DNA from: CAZZBK01 sp964652155
GTDB taxonomy: Bacteria; Planctomycetota; Planctomycetia; Pirellulales; PNKZ01
Assembly (NCBI GenBank): GCA_964652155.1
Contig: CAZZBK010000015.1
Span: forward strand, 1-64,000
Direction: 5' to 3'
DNA: 64,000 nt
Under the pieces are notes generated by a model. The model saw only the letters and a list, made by a program, of their open reading frames with translations, was not told where the DNA came from and searched no databases. Made by a program: the position numbers and the translations under genes. Positions 18,522-26,785 of this stretch are shown here, piece after piece (the first letter of the stretch is position 1; each line of letters starts with the position of its first letter).

Positions 18522-20237
18522 TTAGGCCGCGCTATCCCACATCATGACGCGAGCATTCGTCGCATCGGGGTGAACGAGACCGAAACCGCCCAGGTAGTAC
18601 CAAGCGATTCCGCGCGAACGGCCGTAGTCACCGGGGATCTTCGCCCGGATTTCTTCCGGAACGCAGACAGCCTCGGTAACGGTGTCGGCGCCCATCATGA
18701 ACGCCCACGATGACACGGCGCCATTCCAGGCGTCCGCGGTGCGGGTCCACGGATCGAAGGTCGTGGAGTCGTAGGCACCACCACCCGGAATGAACGTCTG
18801 CTCGATGAAGCGGAACGATTCATAGCGGCCGATCTCGCCATTGAAGATGTGGGCGAGGCCGGTTTCGGTGTACTGGTGCAGCGTCTCCAGCGAGTTCTTG
18901 AGCCCGCGGAAGGTGGTCACTTCGGCGATCGAGACGTAATCGTCGGCGATGTAGGGCGCGATATTCGATGTGTTCGCCTTGGGTCGCAACGCCAAGACCG
19001 TCTTTCCCCAAATGAAAGGGGTGACAGCATTGTCTTTCAACAATGACCAGACTATATCACCACGAGGCGATTTTGCTTCGTGCCGTGCATTTCGAGGCCG
19101 CTTGGCCTCTACTCCCCGGAGGGATAGTCGTTGAACGTTAAGATGAAGCCCACAGAGGCTGCTTACATTGCCGGCCTGATGGATGGCGAGGGATGCTTCA
19201 CCATTTTCAAGCAGGTCAACAGCTTGATCCCGAACGGATTCGCTTACGGTATCCGCATCGAGTTCTGCATGTGCGATCGCGATCCGATCGAACTCATTGG
19301 CAGATTGTTTGATCGCCCGATCAGCACCAGAAAGCTCCGGTCCGGTCGGACTGCCTACAAGGTCGTTCTTCATGCAACCGCTGCTGCCGCTTTCACAAAG
19401 CGCATTCTTCCCCATCTGCGAGGCAAGCGAGAGCAGGCAAAGCTGCTCTTGACCGTCTTCGAAAAGCACCTTCCCGGCAGGGGGAGAGCGCATACCGAAG
19501 AGACGGTCGCTGCCATCGAGAGGATTAGAAAAGAGCTTCATGATCTGAAGCGGCCTCATCTTCTTCGCTGCTGATTGCCCAATCCGAAAGCTTTTCAAAC
19601 CATCACGCCTGCTGTTGCCAGCTTCGCTGTGGTGTTTCGGCTCTAAGGGTGTCCCAGCAATTAACACAGTTTATCCTGCGCGATATTCACGCATCTTCAT
19701 CGTGTCGCCGATGGCCTTGATGTGGCCGGTGCCGAGCGCCACGGCATTGGTCTGCGCCGGGACGCCGTTGGTGGACAGTTCGATCGCGGTGGTCGAGTTG
19801 CCGGAAGCCGGAACCACGCGCAGCGGGGTGGACTTGAACTGCAAATAGGCTTCGATGTCGAAGTATTTGCGGGCGTCGTCCTTGAGCGTCTTGTCGATGA
19901 TCGACACGACGTCCTGCTTCGCGAGGTTGTTCAGTTTGCCGGTGTACGGCACGCTGTTGCCCGCTTCATAGACCGTCAGCGAGTGCTGAAGGATCGAGAA
20001 GCCGGTTTCGGGCATCGACTGATTTTCTTGCAGTCGGCGACCCTGGGTGCCCACATTGCTGTAGACGTTCCAGTTGAACAGCTCGCCGCGGTTCAGGCCC
20101 TTTTCGGTGCCATCCTCGGCGTCGCAGAGCTGGCGGAACTTGGTGAGCGGCTGGACCTGACGGCGCAGGGTTTTCGACAGCTCGTCGCTGTAGAGATACC
20201 CGCCCTCAGATGCCACCGCCCAGACTTGGCCGGTCAT
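18522..20237 (-). CDS. Major capsid protein (N4-gp56-like), split by a group I intron
   Basis: Exon 1 is 20237-19683 (185 codons, ending MKMREY). Exon 2 is 18965-18522 (147 codons plus stop, beginning NIAPYIADDYVSIAEVTT). Joining them gives a 332-residue N4-gp56-type major capsid protein with the expected continuous segment MREYNIAPYIADDYVSIA across the junction. Unspliced, exon 1 hits TAA at 19671 after three extra codons. The splice sites were chosen because exon 1 ends in T, the intron ends in G, the frame is restored, and an internal guide GUGUU in the intron pairs with exon AAUAU with a terminal U.G wobble. The scaffold gene precedes it. The leader AAGGAAGCATCACT recurs before the 25980 gene. 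Confidence 0.85.
18966..19682 (-). ncRNA. Group I self-splicing intron in the major capsid gene
   Basis: This 717-base intron on the minus strand carries the ordered group I core elements: P-like AATTGCTGGGACACCC (19647-19662), Q-like GGGCAATCAGCAGCGAAG (near 19563-19583), R-like GTTCAACGACTATCC (19122-19136) and S-like GATATAGTCTGG (19047-19058). The CGACTATC and GATATAGTC parts can form P7. After S comes a P9-like hairpin, CATTGTTGAAAGACAATG. The 5' guide GUGUU forms P1 with exon AAUAU. The element removes itself from the pre-mRNA by two transesterifications. It hosts an endonuclease gene in the opposite orientation. Exact ends are inferred from frame and pairing. Confidence 0.85.
19131..19574 (+). 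CDS. LAGLIDADG homing endonuclease inside the capsid intron, antisense
   Basis: The 147-residue protein has one LAGLIDADG motif, AAYIAGLMDGEGCFTI, at about residues 9-24, so it probably works as a homodimer. Later segments (YGIRIEFCMCDRD, LIGRLFD, TAYKVVLHA, LLLTVFEKHLPG) match single-motif family members. The chosen start is TTG at 19131, since GGAGGG lies 8 bases upstream; an ATG at 19143 is an alternative. It is read from the plus strand while the intron and capsid gene are on the minus strand, so it cannot be translated from the capsid pre-mRNA. It would promote spread of the intron by cutting intronless capsid genes. Confidence 0.88.
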   Translation: MNVKMKPTEAAYIAGLMDGEGCFTIFKQVNSLIPNGFAYGIRIEFCMCDRDPIELIGRLFDRPISTRKLRSGRTAYKVVLHATAAAAFTKRILPHLRGKREQAKLLLTVFEKHLPGRGRAHTEETVAAIERIRKELHDLKRPHLLRC

Positions 20238-20262
20238 AGTGATGCTTCCTTCTTGGTTGTCG

Positions 20263-21510
20263 TCAGTTGACGACTGGCTGGCCTCGGGCGCGTCGCATTT
20301 CCTGAACGGCCGACTTCCGTGAGTTTTGTTCTGTCACGGGAGCAGCGTCTCGGCGCGGTGCGACACCACGAGACGGTTGGGTAGGGATGGCCATGCGCCG
20401 GTCGGTTCGATCCACGTTGACTGCAACGCGGGGAGCATCCTTGCGCGGGGCCGGTTTCGGCTGCGGAGTTGAAGTGCCTCGCCAGTCCTGAAAGTTGGCC
20501 TTCGCCTTTTCCAAGACGTCGGCGGGCTTCGAGACGGCGTGCCCGTGAACCCTGTAGAGCCTGTGCCAATCGGCGAGGAGTTTGGGGTCTTTCGGGATTT
20601 GCGCTTCATCGACTACCCCGAGTGCTTTGATCTCCTCGCGGTAGATCGCATAGACATTGTTCTCAATGACCATGCTCGCGACTTGATCGGCTGCGAGATC
20701 GGGGTTGGCTTCCGTGAAAGCCTTGAGGTCCGCTTTCGAGCGGGCGAGGTCATTGCTGACCAGCCGCTGTATGTGGCCCTCGTTGACCTGCTTGGTTGCT
20801 ACGGCGTCGATGGCCTTGGCCAACTCCGTCGCAGCTTCCTCCGGGTCACCGAACTGGATCTTCTCGACAACGCCTTTCAGGTCGATCCCAGGGCGGCGGG
20901 TATCTTCCTGACGGCGGTCCTGATCCTGTCCGTCGTCCTGCGTGCTTGTTTCGCCCTCGGGGTGTTGAGGGTCACGGCCAGCACGCTGCTGCCGAATCTG
21001 TTTGGCATCTTCGAGGAGTTGCCGCGATTCTTCAAGATAGGTATCGGCGGCATCCACCTTCATCGCGAGCGCCAGCCACTCGTCCTCTGACTTTGTGACC
21101 TGCTTGCCACGCACGGTGCGGGTAATCATCCGCGGCGCTGGCTGCTGATCCTGTGGCACGCCGGGCTCTGGCGCGTTCGGATCGACTTCGAGCACCTCGG
21201 CGGCGACCGTGCCGTACAGGTTCTCGGCGCGCGTCATGTCGCCGTCGAACGGGTGCTCCTCGACGTCGGGCCGCTTGAAGCGGTCGGCCATCGCCTGCCG
21301 CTTGAGGTCCTGCGGCGACATGGCGATCGGCTTCGGCTTGTCTTCCGGTTCGGCTGGTTCGCGCGGCTCGGGCTGCGGCTCGGGCTGCGGATCAACCTCG
21401 TCGGCGGGCTCCTGGCCGCCGTTGACGGCATCGCGCTCCTGCTCCTCACCCATGAGGCGGTCGATGTCCTCGTTCGAGAGCGGCGTCACTGTTACGTTGC
21501 TTGCAGGCAT
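20263..21510 (-). CDS. Probable capsid scaffolding protein
   Basis: This 415-residue, highly charged, helical protein lies directly upstream of the major capsid gene. The N-terminus has an acidic Pro/Glu repeat tract (PQPEPQPEPREPAEPEDKPK). The middle is Gln/Glu/Asp-rich, with a helical run around DPEEAATELAKAIDAVATKQ. The C-terminus is basic (RRMAIPTQPSRG...VQEMRRARGQP), as expected for a capsid-binding tail. Scaffold between portal and capsid is the standard order in this phage group. The identification rests on composition and position. Confidence 0.75.
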   Translation of the reverse strand: MPASNVTVTPLSNEDIDRLMGEEQERDAVNGGQEPADEVDPQPEPQPEPREPAEPEDKPKPIAMSPQDLKRQAMADRFKRPDVEEHPFDGDMTRAENLYGTVAAEVLEVDPNAPEPGVPQDQQPAPRMITRTVRGKQVTKSEDEWLALAMKVDAADTYLEESRQLLEDAKQIRQQRAGRDPQHPEGETSTQDDGQDQDRRQEDTRRPGIDLKGVVEKIQFGDPEEAATELAKAIDAVATKQVNEGHIQRLVSNDLARSKADLKAFTEANPDLAADQVASMVIENNVYAIYREEIKALGVVDEAQIPKDPKLLADWHRLYRVHGHAVSKPADVLEKAKANFQDWRGTSTPQPKPAPRKDAPRVAVNVDRTDRRMAIPTQPSRGVAPRRDAAPVTEQNSRKSAVQEMRRARGQPVVN

Positions 21511-21512
21511 TT

Positions 21513-21896
21513 TCAGTCCCTTGTTGCTGGAGGTAGGCCCATGGCCTCGGCATCATCGTCACTGTCGACCAGATCGCCGATGGCCATCCGGTCTTCTTCG
21601 TCAATCTCGCGGTCGGCCTCACGGCCCCGCGCGATCATCTCGCGAGTCGATTCCACCATGTCGCCGTACAGCCGAACCTCCTGTTGGAGTGCGCGGACGG
21701 CCTCGATTTGGGTGGCGTCGATCTCAATCATCTTGCGCAGCGCGATCACCGCATTGTTGCGGGCTCGCGCCAGAAGCCACAGCACCGGCCGGGTGCCGGT
21801 GCCGCGCTCAAGCTGCACTTTCACGTCGAGGTAGTTATCGACCAGCACGGCGCGAGCCGCCGCGCTGATTGCGTCGTCGTTCATGGTCTCTCTCAT
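21513..21896 (-). CDS. Hypothetical protein between scaffold and structural genes
   Basis: This protein is up to 127 residues long, starting MRETMNDDAISAAARAVLVD; an ATG at 21884 is an equally good start. It is helical and acidic at the end (DSDDDAEAMGLPPATRD). It ends only a few bases before the scaffold ATG, so it is probably co-translated. No domain is recognised. A role in head assembly is plausible from position. Confidence 0.6.
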   Translation of the reverse strand: MRETMNDDAISAAARAVLVDNYLDVKVQLERGTGTRPVLWLLARARNNAVIALRKMIEIDATQIEAVRALQQEVRLYGDMVESTREMIARGREADREIDEEDRMAIGDLVDSDDDAEAMGLPPATRD

Positions 21897-21917
21897 CTGC
21901 TGGAGGTCAGTCGAGAA

Positions 21918-23027
21918 TTAAGCGGCGAGCCGCCCGCGGGTGTCGATCCACCCGAATGTGTTGATGTAGATCGTCGTCGTCGCAGCGCTCGCGCGCCTGC
22001 GAACCTGCGCCGACGTGTCGGTTCTCACGTTTTGCGAATAGGTGACGTTCACCAAGTTCGATCCGACGATGCCGGTAAAGAACGAGAGCGACGGCAGCAC
22101 GTCCGACTGATCCGGCGAGGTAATCGCCCAGAGCGTTCCCGCCGCCGCATTGACACCCAATCCGAAAATCAAGGCATTGACCCTGACACCTGTCGGCACG
22201 TTAAGCGTGATCAAGTCGGGTGAAGTTCCTACCGATGACGTCGTGTCCTGTGTCGGTGCGGACCACAGGAATTCATCGCCGTTTTGCGTGAACGATGTCC
22301 AATTCGCAGATCCGTCGGTCTTCACTGCTCCGATGCGACGGAATACCGTGTAGTTTGCCGGCAGCGTCGGCGCCGTCGGTGACAGCGAAATCAGAACATC
22401 GACAACACCGGTATCCAACCGCTTGATGATGAAGGCGTGGTACCATGTGCTGTTGGCGATGCTTCCTGTATCGAGCGCACCGTTGCCAGATCCAACCGCC
22501 CAGGCCGATGTTGCCTTGGTGTAGGCAGACGCGAGAGCCATCAATTCGGCTCCCGTGCTGTTCGCACAGCTACCCGCAGCAACACCCAGCGTCGCGCCGC
22601 TGCTCGATAGTGTCAGGCCCCAAAGATGGCCAGCCTGCCCGACGATAACCTCATCTTCGAGCGCCTCTATCTCGGCCTCAACCGCGTCAATTGCGGCGTC
22701 GACATAGGCCTCGGTCGCCACCGGATCGCCCGCAACGAAGTAATCCTGGATCACCACATGCGGCGGATCGTCGAAGTCGATCTTCGCGGTGTCGCCGTCG
22801 GAGTTGAACAGCACCGCCGTTCGCGCAAACGTCCCGGTCGCCAGCGTGTAGGCACCGGTGCCGACTTCCCATACCGTCTCGTCGAAACTCTGCGCGCGGT
22901 AGAGATAGGTCTCGCCGTCGACGAGGAGTGAAACCTCGGGACTATGGAAGTCCTCGGCCTCGCCCGAATAGATCCAGTCCGCCGTTCCGCCAAGCTCGTT
23001 GACGAACCAGCAATAGTTGACAGGCAT
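21918..23027 (-). CDS. Structural protein with beta-rich fibre-like body
   Basis: The 369-residue protein opens MPVNYCWFVNELGGTADWIY with strands typical of a phage virion N-terminal module, then a short coiled coil (VDAAIDAVEAEIEALEDEVIVG), then a long beta-rich Ser/Thr/Ala body (TWYHAFIIKRLDTGVVDVLI) that resembles many phage fibre or head-fibre distal domains. Its stop lies just upstream of the 21513 gene, and its ATG overlaps the portal stop. It is probably a head fibre or tail appendage; the exact site is unknown. Confidence 0.6.
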   Translation of the reverse strand: MPVNYCWFVNELGGTADWIYSGEAEDFHSPEVSLLVDGETYLYRAQSFDETVWEVGTGAYTLATGTFARTAVLFNSDGDTAKIDFDDPPHVVIQDYFVAGDPVATEAYVDAAIDAVEAEIEALEDEVIVGQAGHLWGLTLSSSGATLGVAAGSCANSTGAELMALASAYTKATSAWAVGSGNGALDTGSIANSTWYHAFIIKRLDTGVVDVLISLSPTAPTLPANYTVFRRIGAVKTDGSANWTSFTQNGDEFLWSAPTQDTTSSVGTSPDLITLNVPTGVRVNALIFGLGVNAAAGTLWAITSPDQSDVLPSLSFFTGIVGSNLVNVTYSQNVRTDTSAQVRRRASAATTTIYINTFGWIDTRGRLAA

Positions 23028-25531
23028 CAGGCTGGCGCGGCTGCGGGCTCGGAGCCCATCAGGTCATTGAGCCCTGGCGGGATGCTCGGCGGCGCGCCGG
23101 CAGGTGGACCGTTGGAGGGCGGCGCCGCGCCGGTTGGAACCGCCTCACCCATCCCCTCAGTGGGCGAAGCGCCCGGCATGTCGCCCAGCACCTCCTTCGG
23201 CACATTGCCGTCGGGATAATCCGGTCCCGGCGGCGTGCCCGGCATGTCGATCGGCGTGCCGTCGACGTTCAGTCCCTTGGCGGCCATCTCGGCCGCCTTG
23301 AGCGCGAGGCCCTGGCTGTGTCCCAGCTCCATCGCCTTGCCGACCTGATCCATGTGCGCAACGCTCTGATCGAACTGATCGCGGTCGCGGCGGATACCAA
23401 GATCCTGCTCGGACAGGCCAACCTGAGCCGCCTTCGTCAGCGCCTCGATCACCTTGGCCTTGGCGTCGGACTTGGCCTTGCCCGCCTGCGCGCGCTTGAG
23501 TTCGGCGCTGGCGGCGGTCTCGTCGGCCATGGCGGCGACGTTCGGATCGTTCGGCTTCGGCTCGCCTTCGGTGATGAACCGCTTGCCACCGTCGCGGTAG
23601 CCGACGCCGCCGTAAACCTCCTGCATGATCGCTTCGAGGTTGAGCCGCTTCTTGCCCGACATGAAATCCGGGTCCATCTGCGCCAGCGGCAGCACGATCG
23701 AGGTTGCCGACTGGAACTTCTGAAGCCGCTGCATCGGGTCGCCGGCACCCAGGCCGACGCTGATGCGCACCGTGACGTCGTTCTCAAGCAATTCGTCGCT
23801 GATTTCCTCGACGCCGTGCTTATCGAACAGCTTCGCGCGCTCGCCGCACAGCGAAAGCACCGTCTCGTCGCTCTCATAAAACTGCTCGAGTCGCACGATC
23901 TGGCGGATTGCTTTCTCGGCCCAGGTCTCGATCCAGACCCGGATATCGAACTCCTGCACCGCGTTGGCGGCGCCCGCGGCCAGCTTGAGGCCGCCGAGCG
24001 TCTTGCCGAGCGCGTTGTTGTCCTGCACCGTGCCGTAGTTCTGTTGGCCGGCGAGGTCGTCGAAGTCGATGTCGAGCTGCTGCTTCACGAACTGCGCGGC
24101 AGCGGGCACGTCCGGTGGGCGTTCCCACGTCACGTCGTCCGCCTGCGTCACCATGATCGACGTGCCCTGGCCGCGGCGCTTGAGCTGGTCGAGGTCGATC
24201 TGACGGCCGCGCACCACCTTGGTCACCGGCATCACGTTCTGCTTGAACGCATCGAGCGTCAGGTTGCGGACGTCGTTGGCTTCCTGCTGGAGCATCTGCC
24301 AGCTTTCCACCGCCGCCATCGGGAACACGCAGAACGCCTCGAACGAGCCGTAGCCGAACGTGATCGGACGCTCGCCGTTCTGTTCCGGGTACACTTCGGC
24401 GACTGGCTTCGGATCGGTGAGCATGGTCTTGTCGCCGATCGAGAAGAACGTCCCGTCCGCGCCTGCGGTGCGGATGAAGGTCTCGAATACCCAGATGACG
24501 TCGAAGTTCTGCGAGTTGCTCGACTGCTCGTAGCGGTCGAGGCCCTGGTCGCGCGCGCGGCGGATGGCGGCCGCATCGAGTTTGGCGCCTTCGCCGGCCG
24601 AGCGCAGCACCGAATCCGATACCTTCTTCCACGGATTGCGCGGATCGCGCTGGTTCTGCTTGATCTCGTCGATCCGCATCGGCCACTTGATGATGAAGTA
24701 GGACGAGTCCTGTGACGGATCGGTCCAGTCGCACGCCGGGTCGATGATGCAGTTTTCCGGGGGGACCAGCACGCAATCGGGCCGGTCGATCCACGGCTTC
24801 CAGACGTCGCGCTTGCGACCGCCTTCAATCTCCTCCTCGCCCATGCGGCGCAGCTTGAGTTTCCAGCTCTGCTTGGTGACGCAAAAGCCGGTCATCAGCG
24901 AGGTCTGTCGCGCGCCCATCGCGGTCATGAACCACGGGATCGCCGACTTGCCGTTGGCGCTGTCGGTGCGATAGCTGATCAGCTCCTTGATGACGGCCGC
25001 GCCGCCGGCCTGCATCGGATCGGATTCATTGCCGGGCGTGCACTCGATGGCATCGACCGATCCGAACATCGAGGCCGAGGTCGCCGCTAGATCCTTGCGG
25101 ACCGCCGATCGGGTTTTCGGGATGAACAGGCGGGAACGATTCCGAAAGTCGGGCGTCGTGTACTTCGAGCCCTGGAAGTGTTCCTGCCGATATGCCTTAT
25201 AGGCACGTTCCCACGCGCGGCGATTGATCTGGTTCGAGTAAAATTCGGACTGCGACGACGCTTCGCGCACCATCTGCAGGAACTCGTCATCCGTCGGCTT
25301 GGTCAGCTCGTCGTCGAGGTCCTGCCCGTCCTCGTCGGCGGGCTCGGCCCCATCGACGGCGGCACGCTCGGCGGCGTTCTCCAGCTCGTCCTCGTAGGGA
25401 CGTTCGATGGCATCCTCGCCGGGCGGGTCCTTGCGGGCCGCACCATTGCCATTAAACCGGCCGGGCACAGGATTCTCGACCTTTGCCGCAGCGCCCCCGG
25501 TCTGCGGAATTGGTTCCATCGGAATCGGCAT
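23027..25531 (-). CDS. Portal protein
   Basis: The 834-residue protein has a disordered N-terminus (Pro/Glu/Asp-rich to about residue 85) followed by a long portal-type body. Typical segments include QINRRAWERAYKAYRQEHFQ, SRLFIPKTRSAVRKDLAATS, CVLVPPENCIIDPACDWTDP and VESWQMLQQEANDVRNLTLD. The C-terminus has a coiled-coil region (about 650-750) and a Pro/Gly-rich tail. Length and segments fit the large portal proteins of podoviruses with N4-gp56 capsids. It forms the dodecameric DNA channel at one capsid vertex. It is sited upstream of the scaffold and capsid genes, with a four-base overlap to both neighbours. Confidence 0.9.
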   Translation of the reverse strand: MPIPMEPIPQTGGAAAKVENPVPGRFNGNGAARKDPPGEDAIERPYEDELENAAERAAVDGAEPADEDGQDLDDELTKPTDDEFLQMVREASSQSEFYSNQINRRAWERAYKAYRQEHFQGSKYTTPDFRNRSRLFIPKTRSAVRKDLAATSASMFGSVDAIECTPGNESDPMQAGGAAVIKELISYRTDSANGKSAIPWFMTAMGARQTSLMTGFCVTKQSWKLKLRRMGEEEIEGGRKRDVWKPWIDRPDCVLVPPENCIIDPACDWTDPSQDSSYFIIKWPMRIDEIKQNQRDPRNPWKKVSDSVLRSAGEGAKLDAAAIRRARDQGLDRYEQSSNSQNFDVIWVFETFIRTAGADGTFFSIGDKTMLTDPKPVAEVYPEQNGERPITFGYGSFEAFCVFPMAAVESWQMLQQEANDVRNLTLDAFKQNVMPVTKVVRGRQIDLDQLKRRGQGTSIMVTQADDVTWERPPDVPAAAQFVKQQLDIDFDDLAGQQNYGTVQDNNALGKTLGGLKLAAGAANAVQEFDIRVWIETWAEKAIRQIVRLEQFYESDETVLSLCGERAKLFDKHGVEEISDELLENDVTVRISVGLGAGDPMQRLQKFQSATSIVLPLAQMDPDFMSGKKRLNLEAIMQEVYGGVGYRDGGKRFITEGEPKPNDPNVAAMADETAASAELKRAQAGKAKSDAKAKVIEALTKAAQVGLSEQDLGIRRDRDQFDQSVAHMDQVGKAMELGHSQGLALKAAEMAAKGLNVDGTPIDMPGTPPGPDYPDGNVPKEVLGDMPGASPTEGMGEAVPTGAAPPSNGPPAGAPPSIPPGLNDLMGSEPAAAPA

Positions 25532-25980
25532 TACCGTTTCACATCCCCAAAGTCGAAGGTGTGCTTGCGATCCTTGGCGGCAAGGTACTGCGCGATATCG
25601 ATCGGTCCGCGCCGCAGTCCCATGCGCTCAAGCATCTCGCCCGCTGTGCGCTGGATCAGCGCGGGTGTCAGATCCTTGTATTCGGCCAGCCGGATCACCT
25701 GCTTGAGTGTCGGGCCCATGATCTCGGGGATCGAAAAGCAGACAATGCCCTGCTTCGAATCCGCCATCACATGCCACTCGTAGCCGTAATACTGCTTGAC
25801 CAGCAGCTCGGCGACTTGGCGCGCGAGCCAATTGTCGAACTGCTTTAGGTCATCAACACTTCCGTCGAGCGGCGGAACGTATTTCCGCTCGATCGACATT
25901 TTAAGCCGGTCAGTGCCGGCGCGGCCCTCGACCTCGTGTGTTGCGATGTCGATCGGCTCGTCAGAGTGCATTTCGCTCAT
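25531..25980 (-). CDS. Conserved-looking hypothetical protein before portal
   Basis: The 149-residue protein starts MSEMHSDEPIDIATHEVEG and has a mixed helix/strand pattern with QYYGYEWHVMADSKQGIVC and a helical C-terminus ending FDFGDVKR. It overlaps portal by ATG/stop and the 25980 gene likewise. No catalytic motif is recognised. Similar small genes upstream of portal occur in related podoviruses, but I cannot name the family. Confidence 0.6.
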   Translation of the reverse strand: MSEMHSDEPIDIATHEVEGRAGTDRLKMSIERKYVPPLDGSVDDLKQFDNWLARQVAELLVKQYYGYEWHVMADSKQGIVCFSIPEIMGPTLKQVIRLAEYKDLTPALIQRTAGEMLERMGLRRGPIDIAQYLAAKDRKHTFDFGDVKR

Positions 25981-26567
25981 CAGAACACCGTCGGGACGGT
26001 GCGGTAGAAGATCCGCAGTTTCAGGTCGCTGGTGCCGGTGATGATGTTGCCGACCAGCAGCGAAATGACGATTGCGCCGTTATCGACCGGCGTGATCGAG
26101 GAGATTGGAGCCGCCGCCACAAACCCGTAGGACTTCATAAAGCGATGCTGGGCGGTTGCTTGGTCGAGAAAGCCGGTGGTCTCGATCTGTCCGATCTGAA
26201 GACCGGCTGCGTTGGTGTAGCTGACGAGCAAATCCTCGCCCGTCGCAACGCCTGCATAGGCGGTGCCAGCCGCCTTGTAGAGCGAGATGCCCTCGATCAC
26301 GTTGGCGAAGCCAGCGCCGGGCGCGGGCAGGATGCTGATCGGCGTGGTGAACAACGCCAGCAATTGCGCCGAGGTGATGGTGACGTCGGCGTACTTCAGG
26401 CCAGCGCCGACGCTGGCCGGAGCCAAAGCATCCGCGTCATACAGCTCGGTCATCATCGCGTTGAGCTTCTCGACGACGGTCTTCGGGTTGTCGCCGCGCT
26501 CGCCGCCGTCGCCGGTGTTGAACTCCTGCGATGGATATTGCGGGCCGTTGATGGTCTGCTTCGCCAT
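25980..26567 (-). CDS. Probable small virion/head-fibre protein
   Basis: The 195-residue protein starts MAKQTINGPQYPSQEFNTGD with a short helix (VVEKLNAMMTELYDADAL) and then a beta-rich Ala/Gly/Thr body (ISILPAPGAGFANVIEGISL) resembling the C-terminal module of phage head fibres. The leader AAGGAAGCATCACC before the ATG closely matches that of the major capsid gene, which is consistent with high expression of a virion protein. Confidence 0.6.
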   Translation of the reverse strand: MAKQTINGPQYPSQEFNTGDGGERGDNPKTVVEKLNAMMTELYDADALAPASVGAGLKYADVTITSAQLLALFTTPISILPAPGAGFANVIEGISLYKAAGTAYAGVATGEDLLVSYTNAAGLQIGQIETTGFLDQATAQHRFMKSYGFVAAAPISSITPVDNGAIVISLLVGNIITGTSDLKLRIFYRTVPTVF

Positions 26568-26579
26568 GGTGATGCTTCC

Positions 26580-26774
26580 TTACGGGTTGTCGTTCGGCGC
26601 GCTGGAATACGCGCCATGGGTGGCGGTGTTGGAGTCGAAGCGGCGGCCGGTGAACTCGTAGAACGGCTCCTTCCGCTTCGCTTGCTCGAAGTCCGGATCG
26701 TGGCGAAGCACGAGCACCTTGTAAGGCATCTCGAGTGTCTTCACCTGATGCGGGGGATTGTAGCGGGTCGTCAT
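26580..26774 (-). CDS. 64-residue hypothetical protein
   Basis: The protein starts MTTRYNPPHQVKTLEMPYKV after AGGAGATCACGCT. It is polar, with a tyrosine- and asparagine-rich end. It lies between the beta-helix spike gene and the 25980 gene, 12 bases from each. No domain is recognised. Confidence 0.55.
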   Translation of the reverse strand: MTTRYNPPHQVKTLEMPYKVLVLRHDPDFEQAKRKEPFYEFTGRRFDSNTATHGAYSSAPNDNP

Positions 26775-26785
26775 AGCGTGATCTC

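Noticed and set aside
18522..19667. 381-codon minus frame reading from the intron into capsid exon 2
   Set aside because: Its first 230 residues are intron sequence antisense to the LAGLIDADG gene; only the end is capsid. The spliced gene explains it better.
23318..24715. Plus-strand 465-codon frame
   Set aside because: Antisense to the portal gene; composition is typical of a shadow frame.
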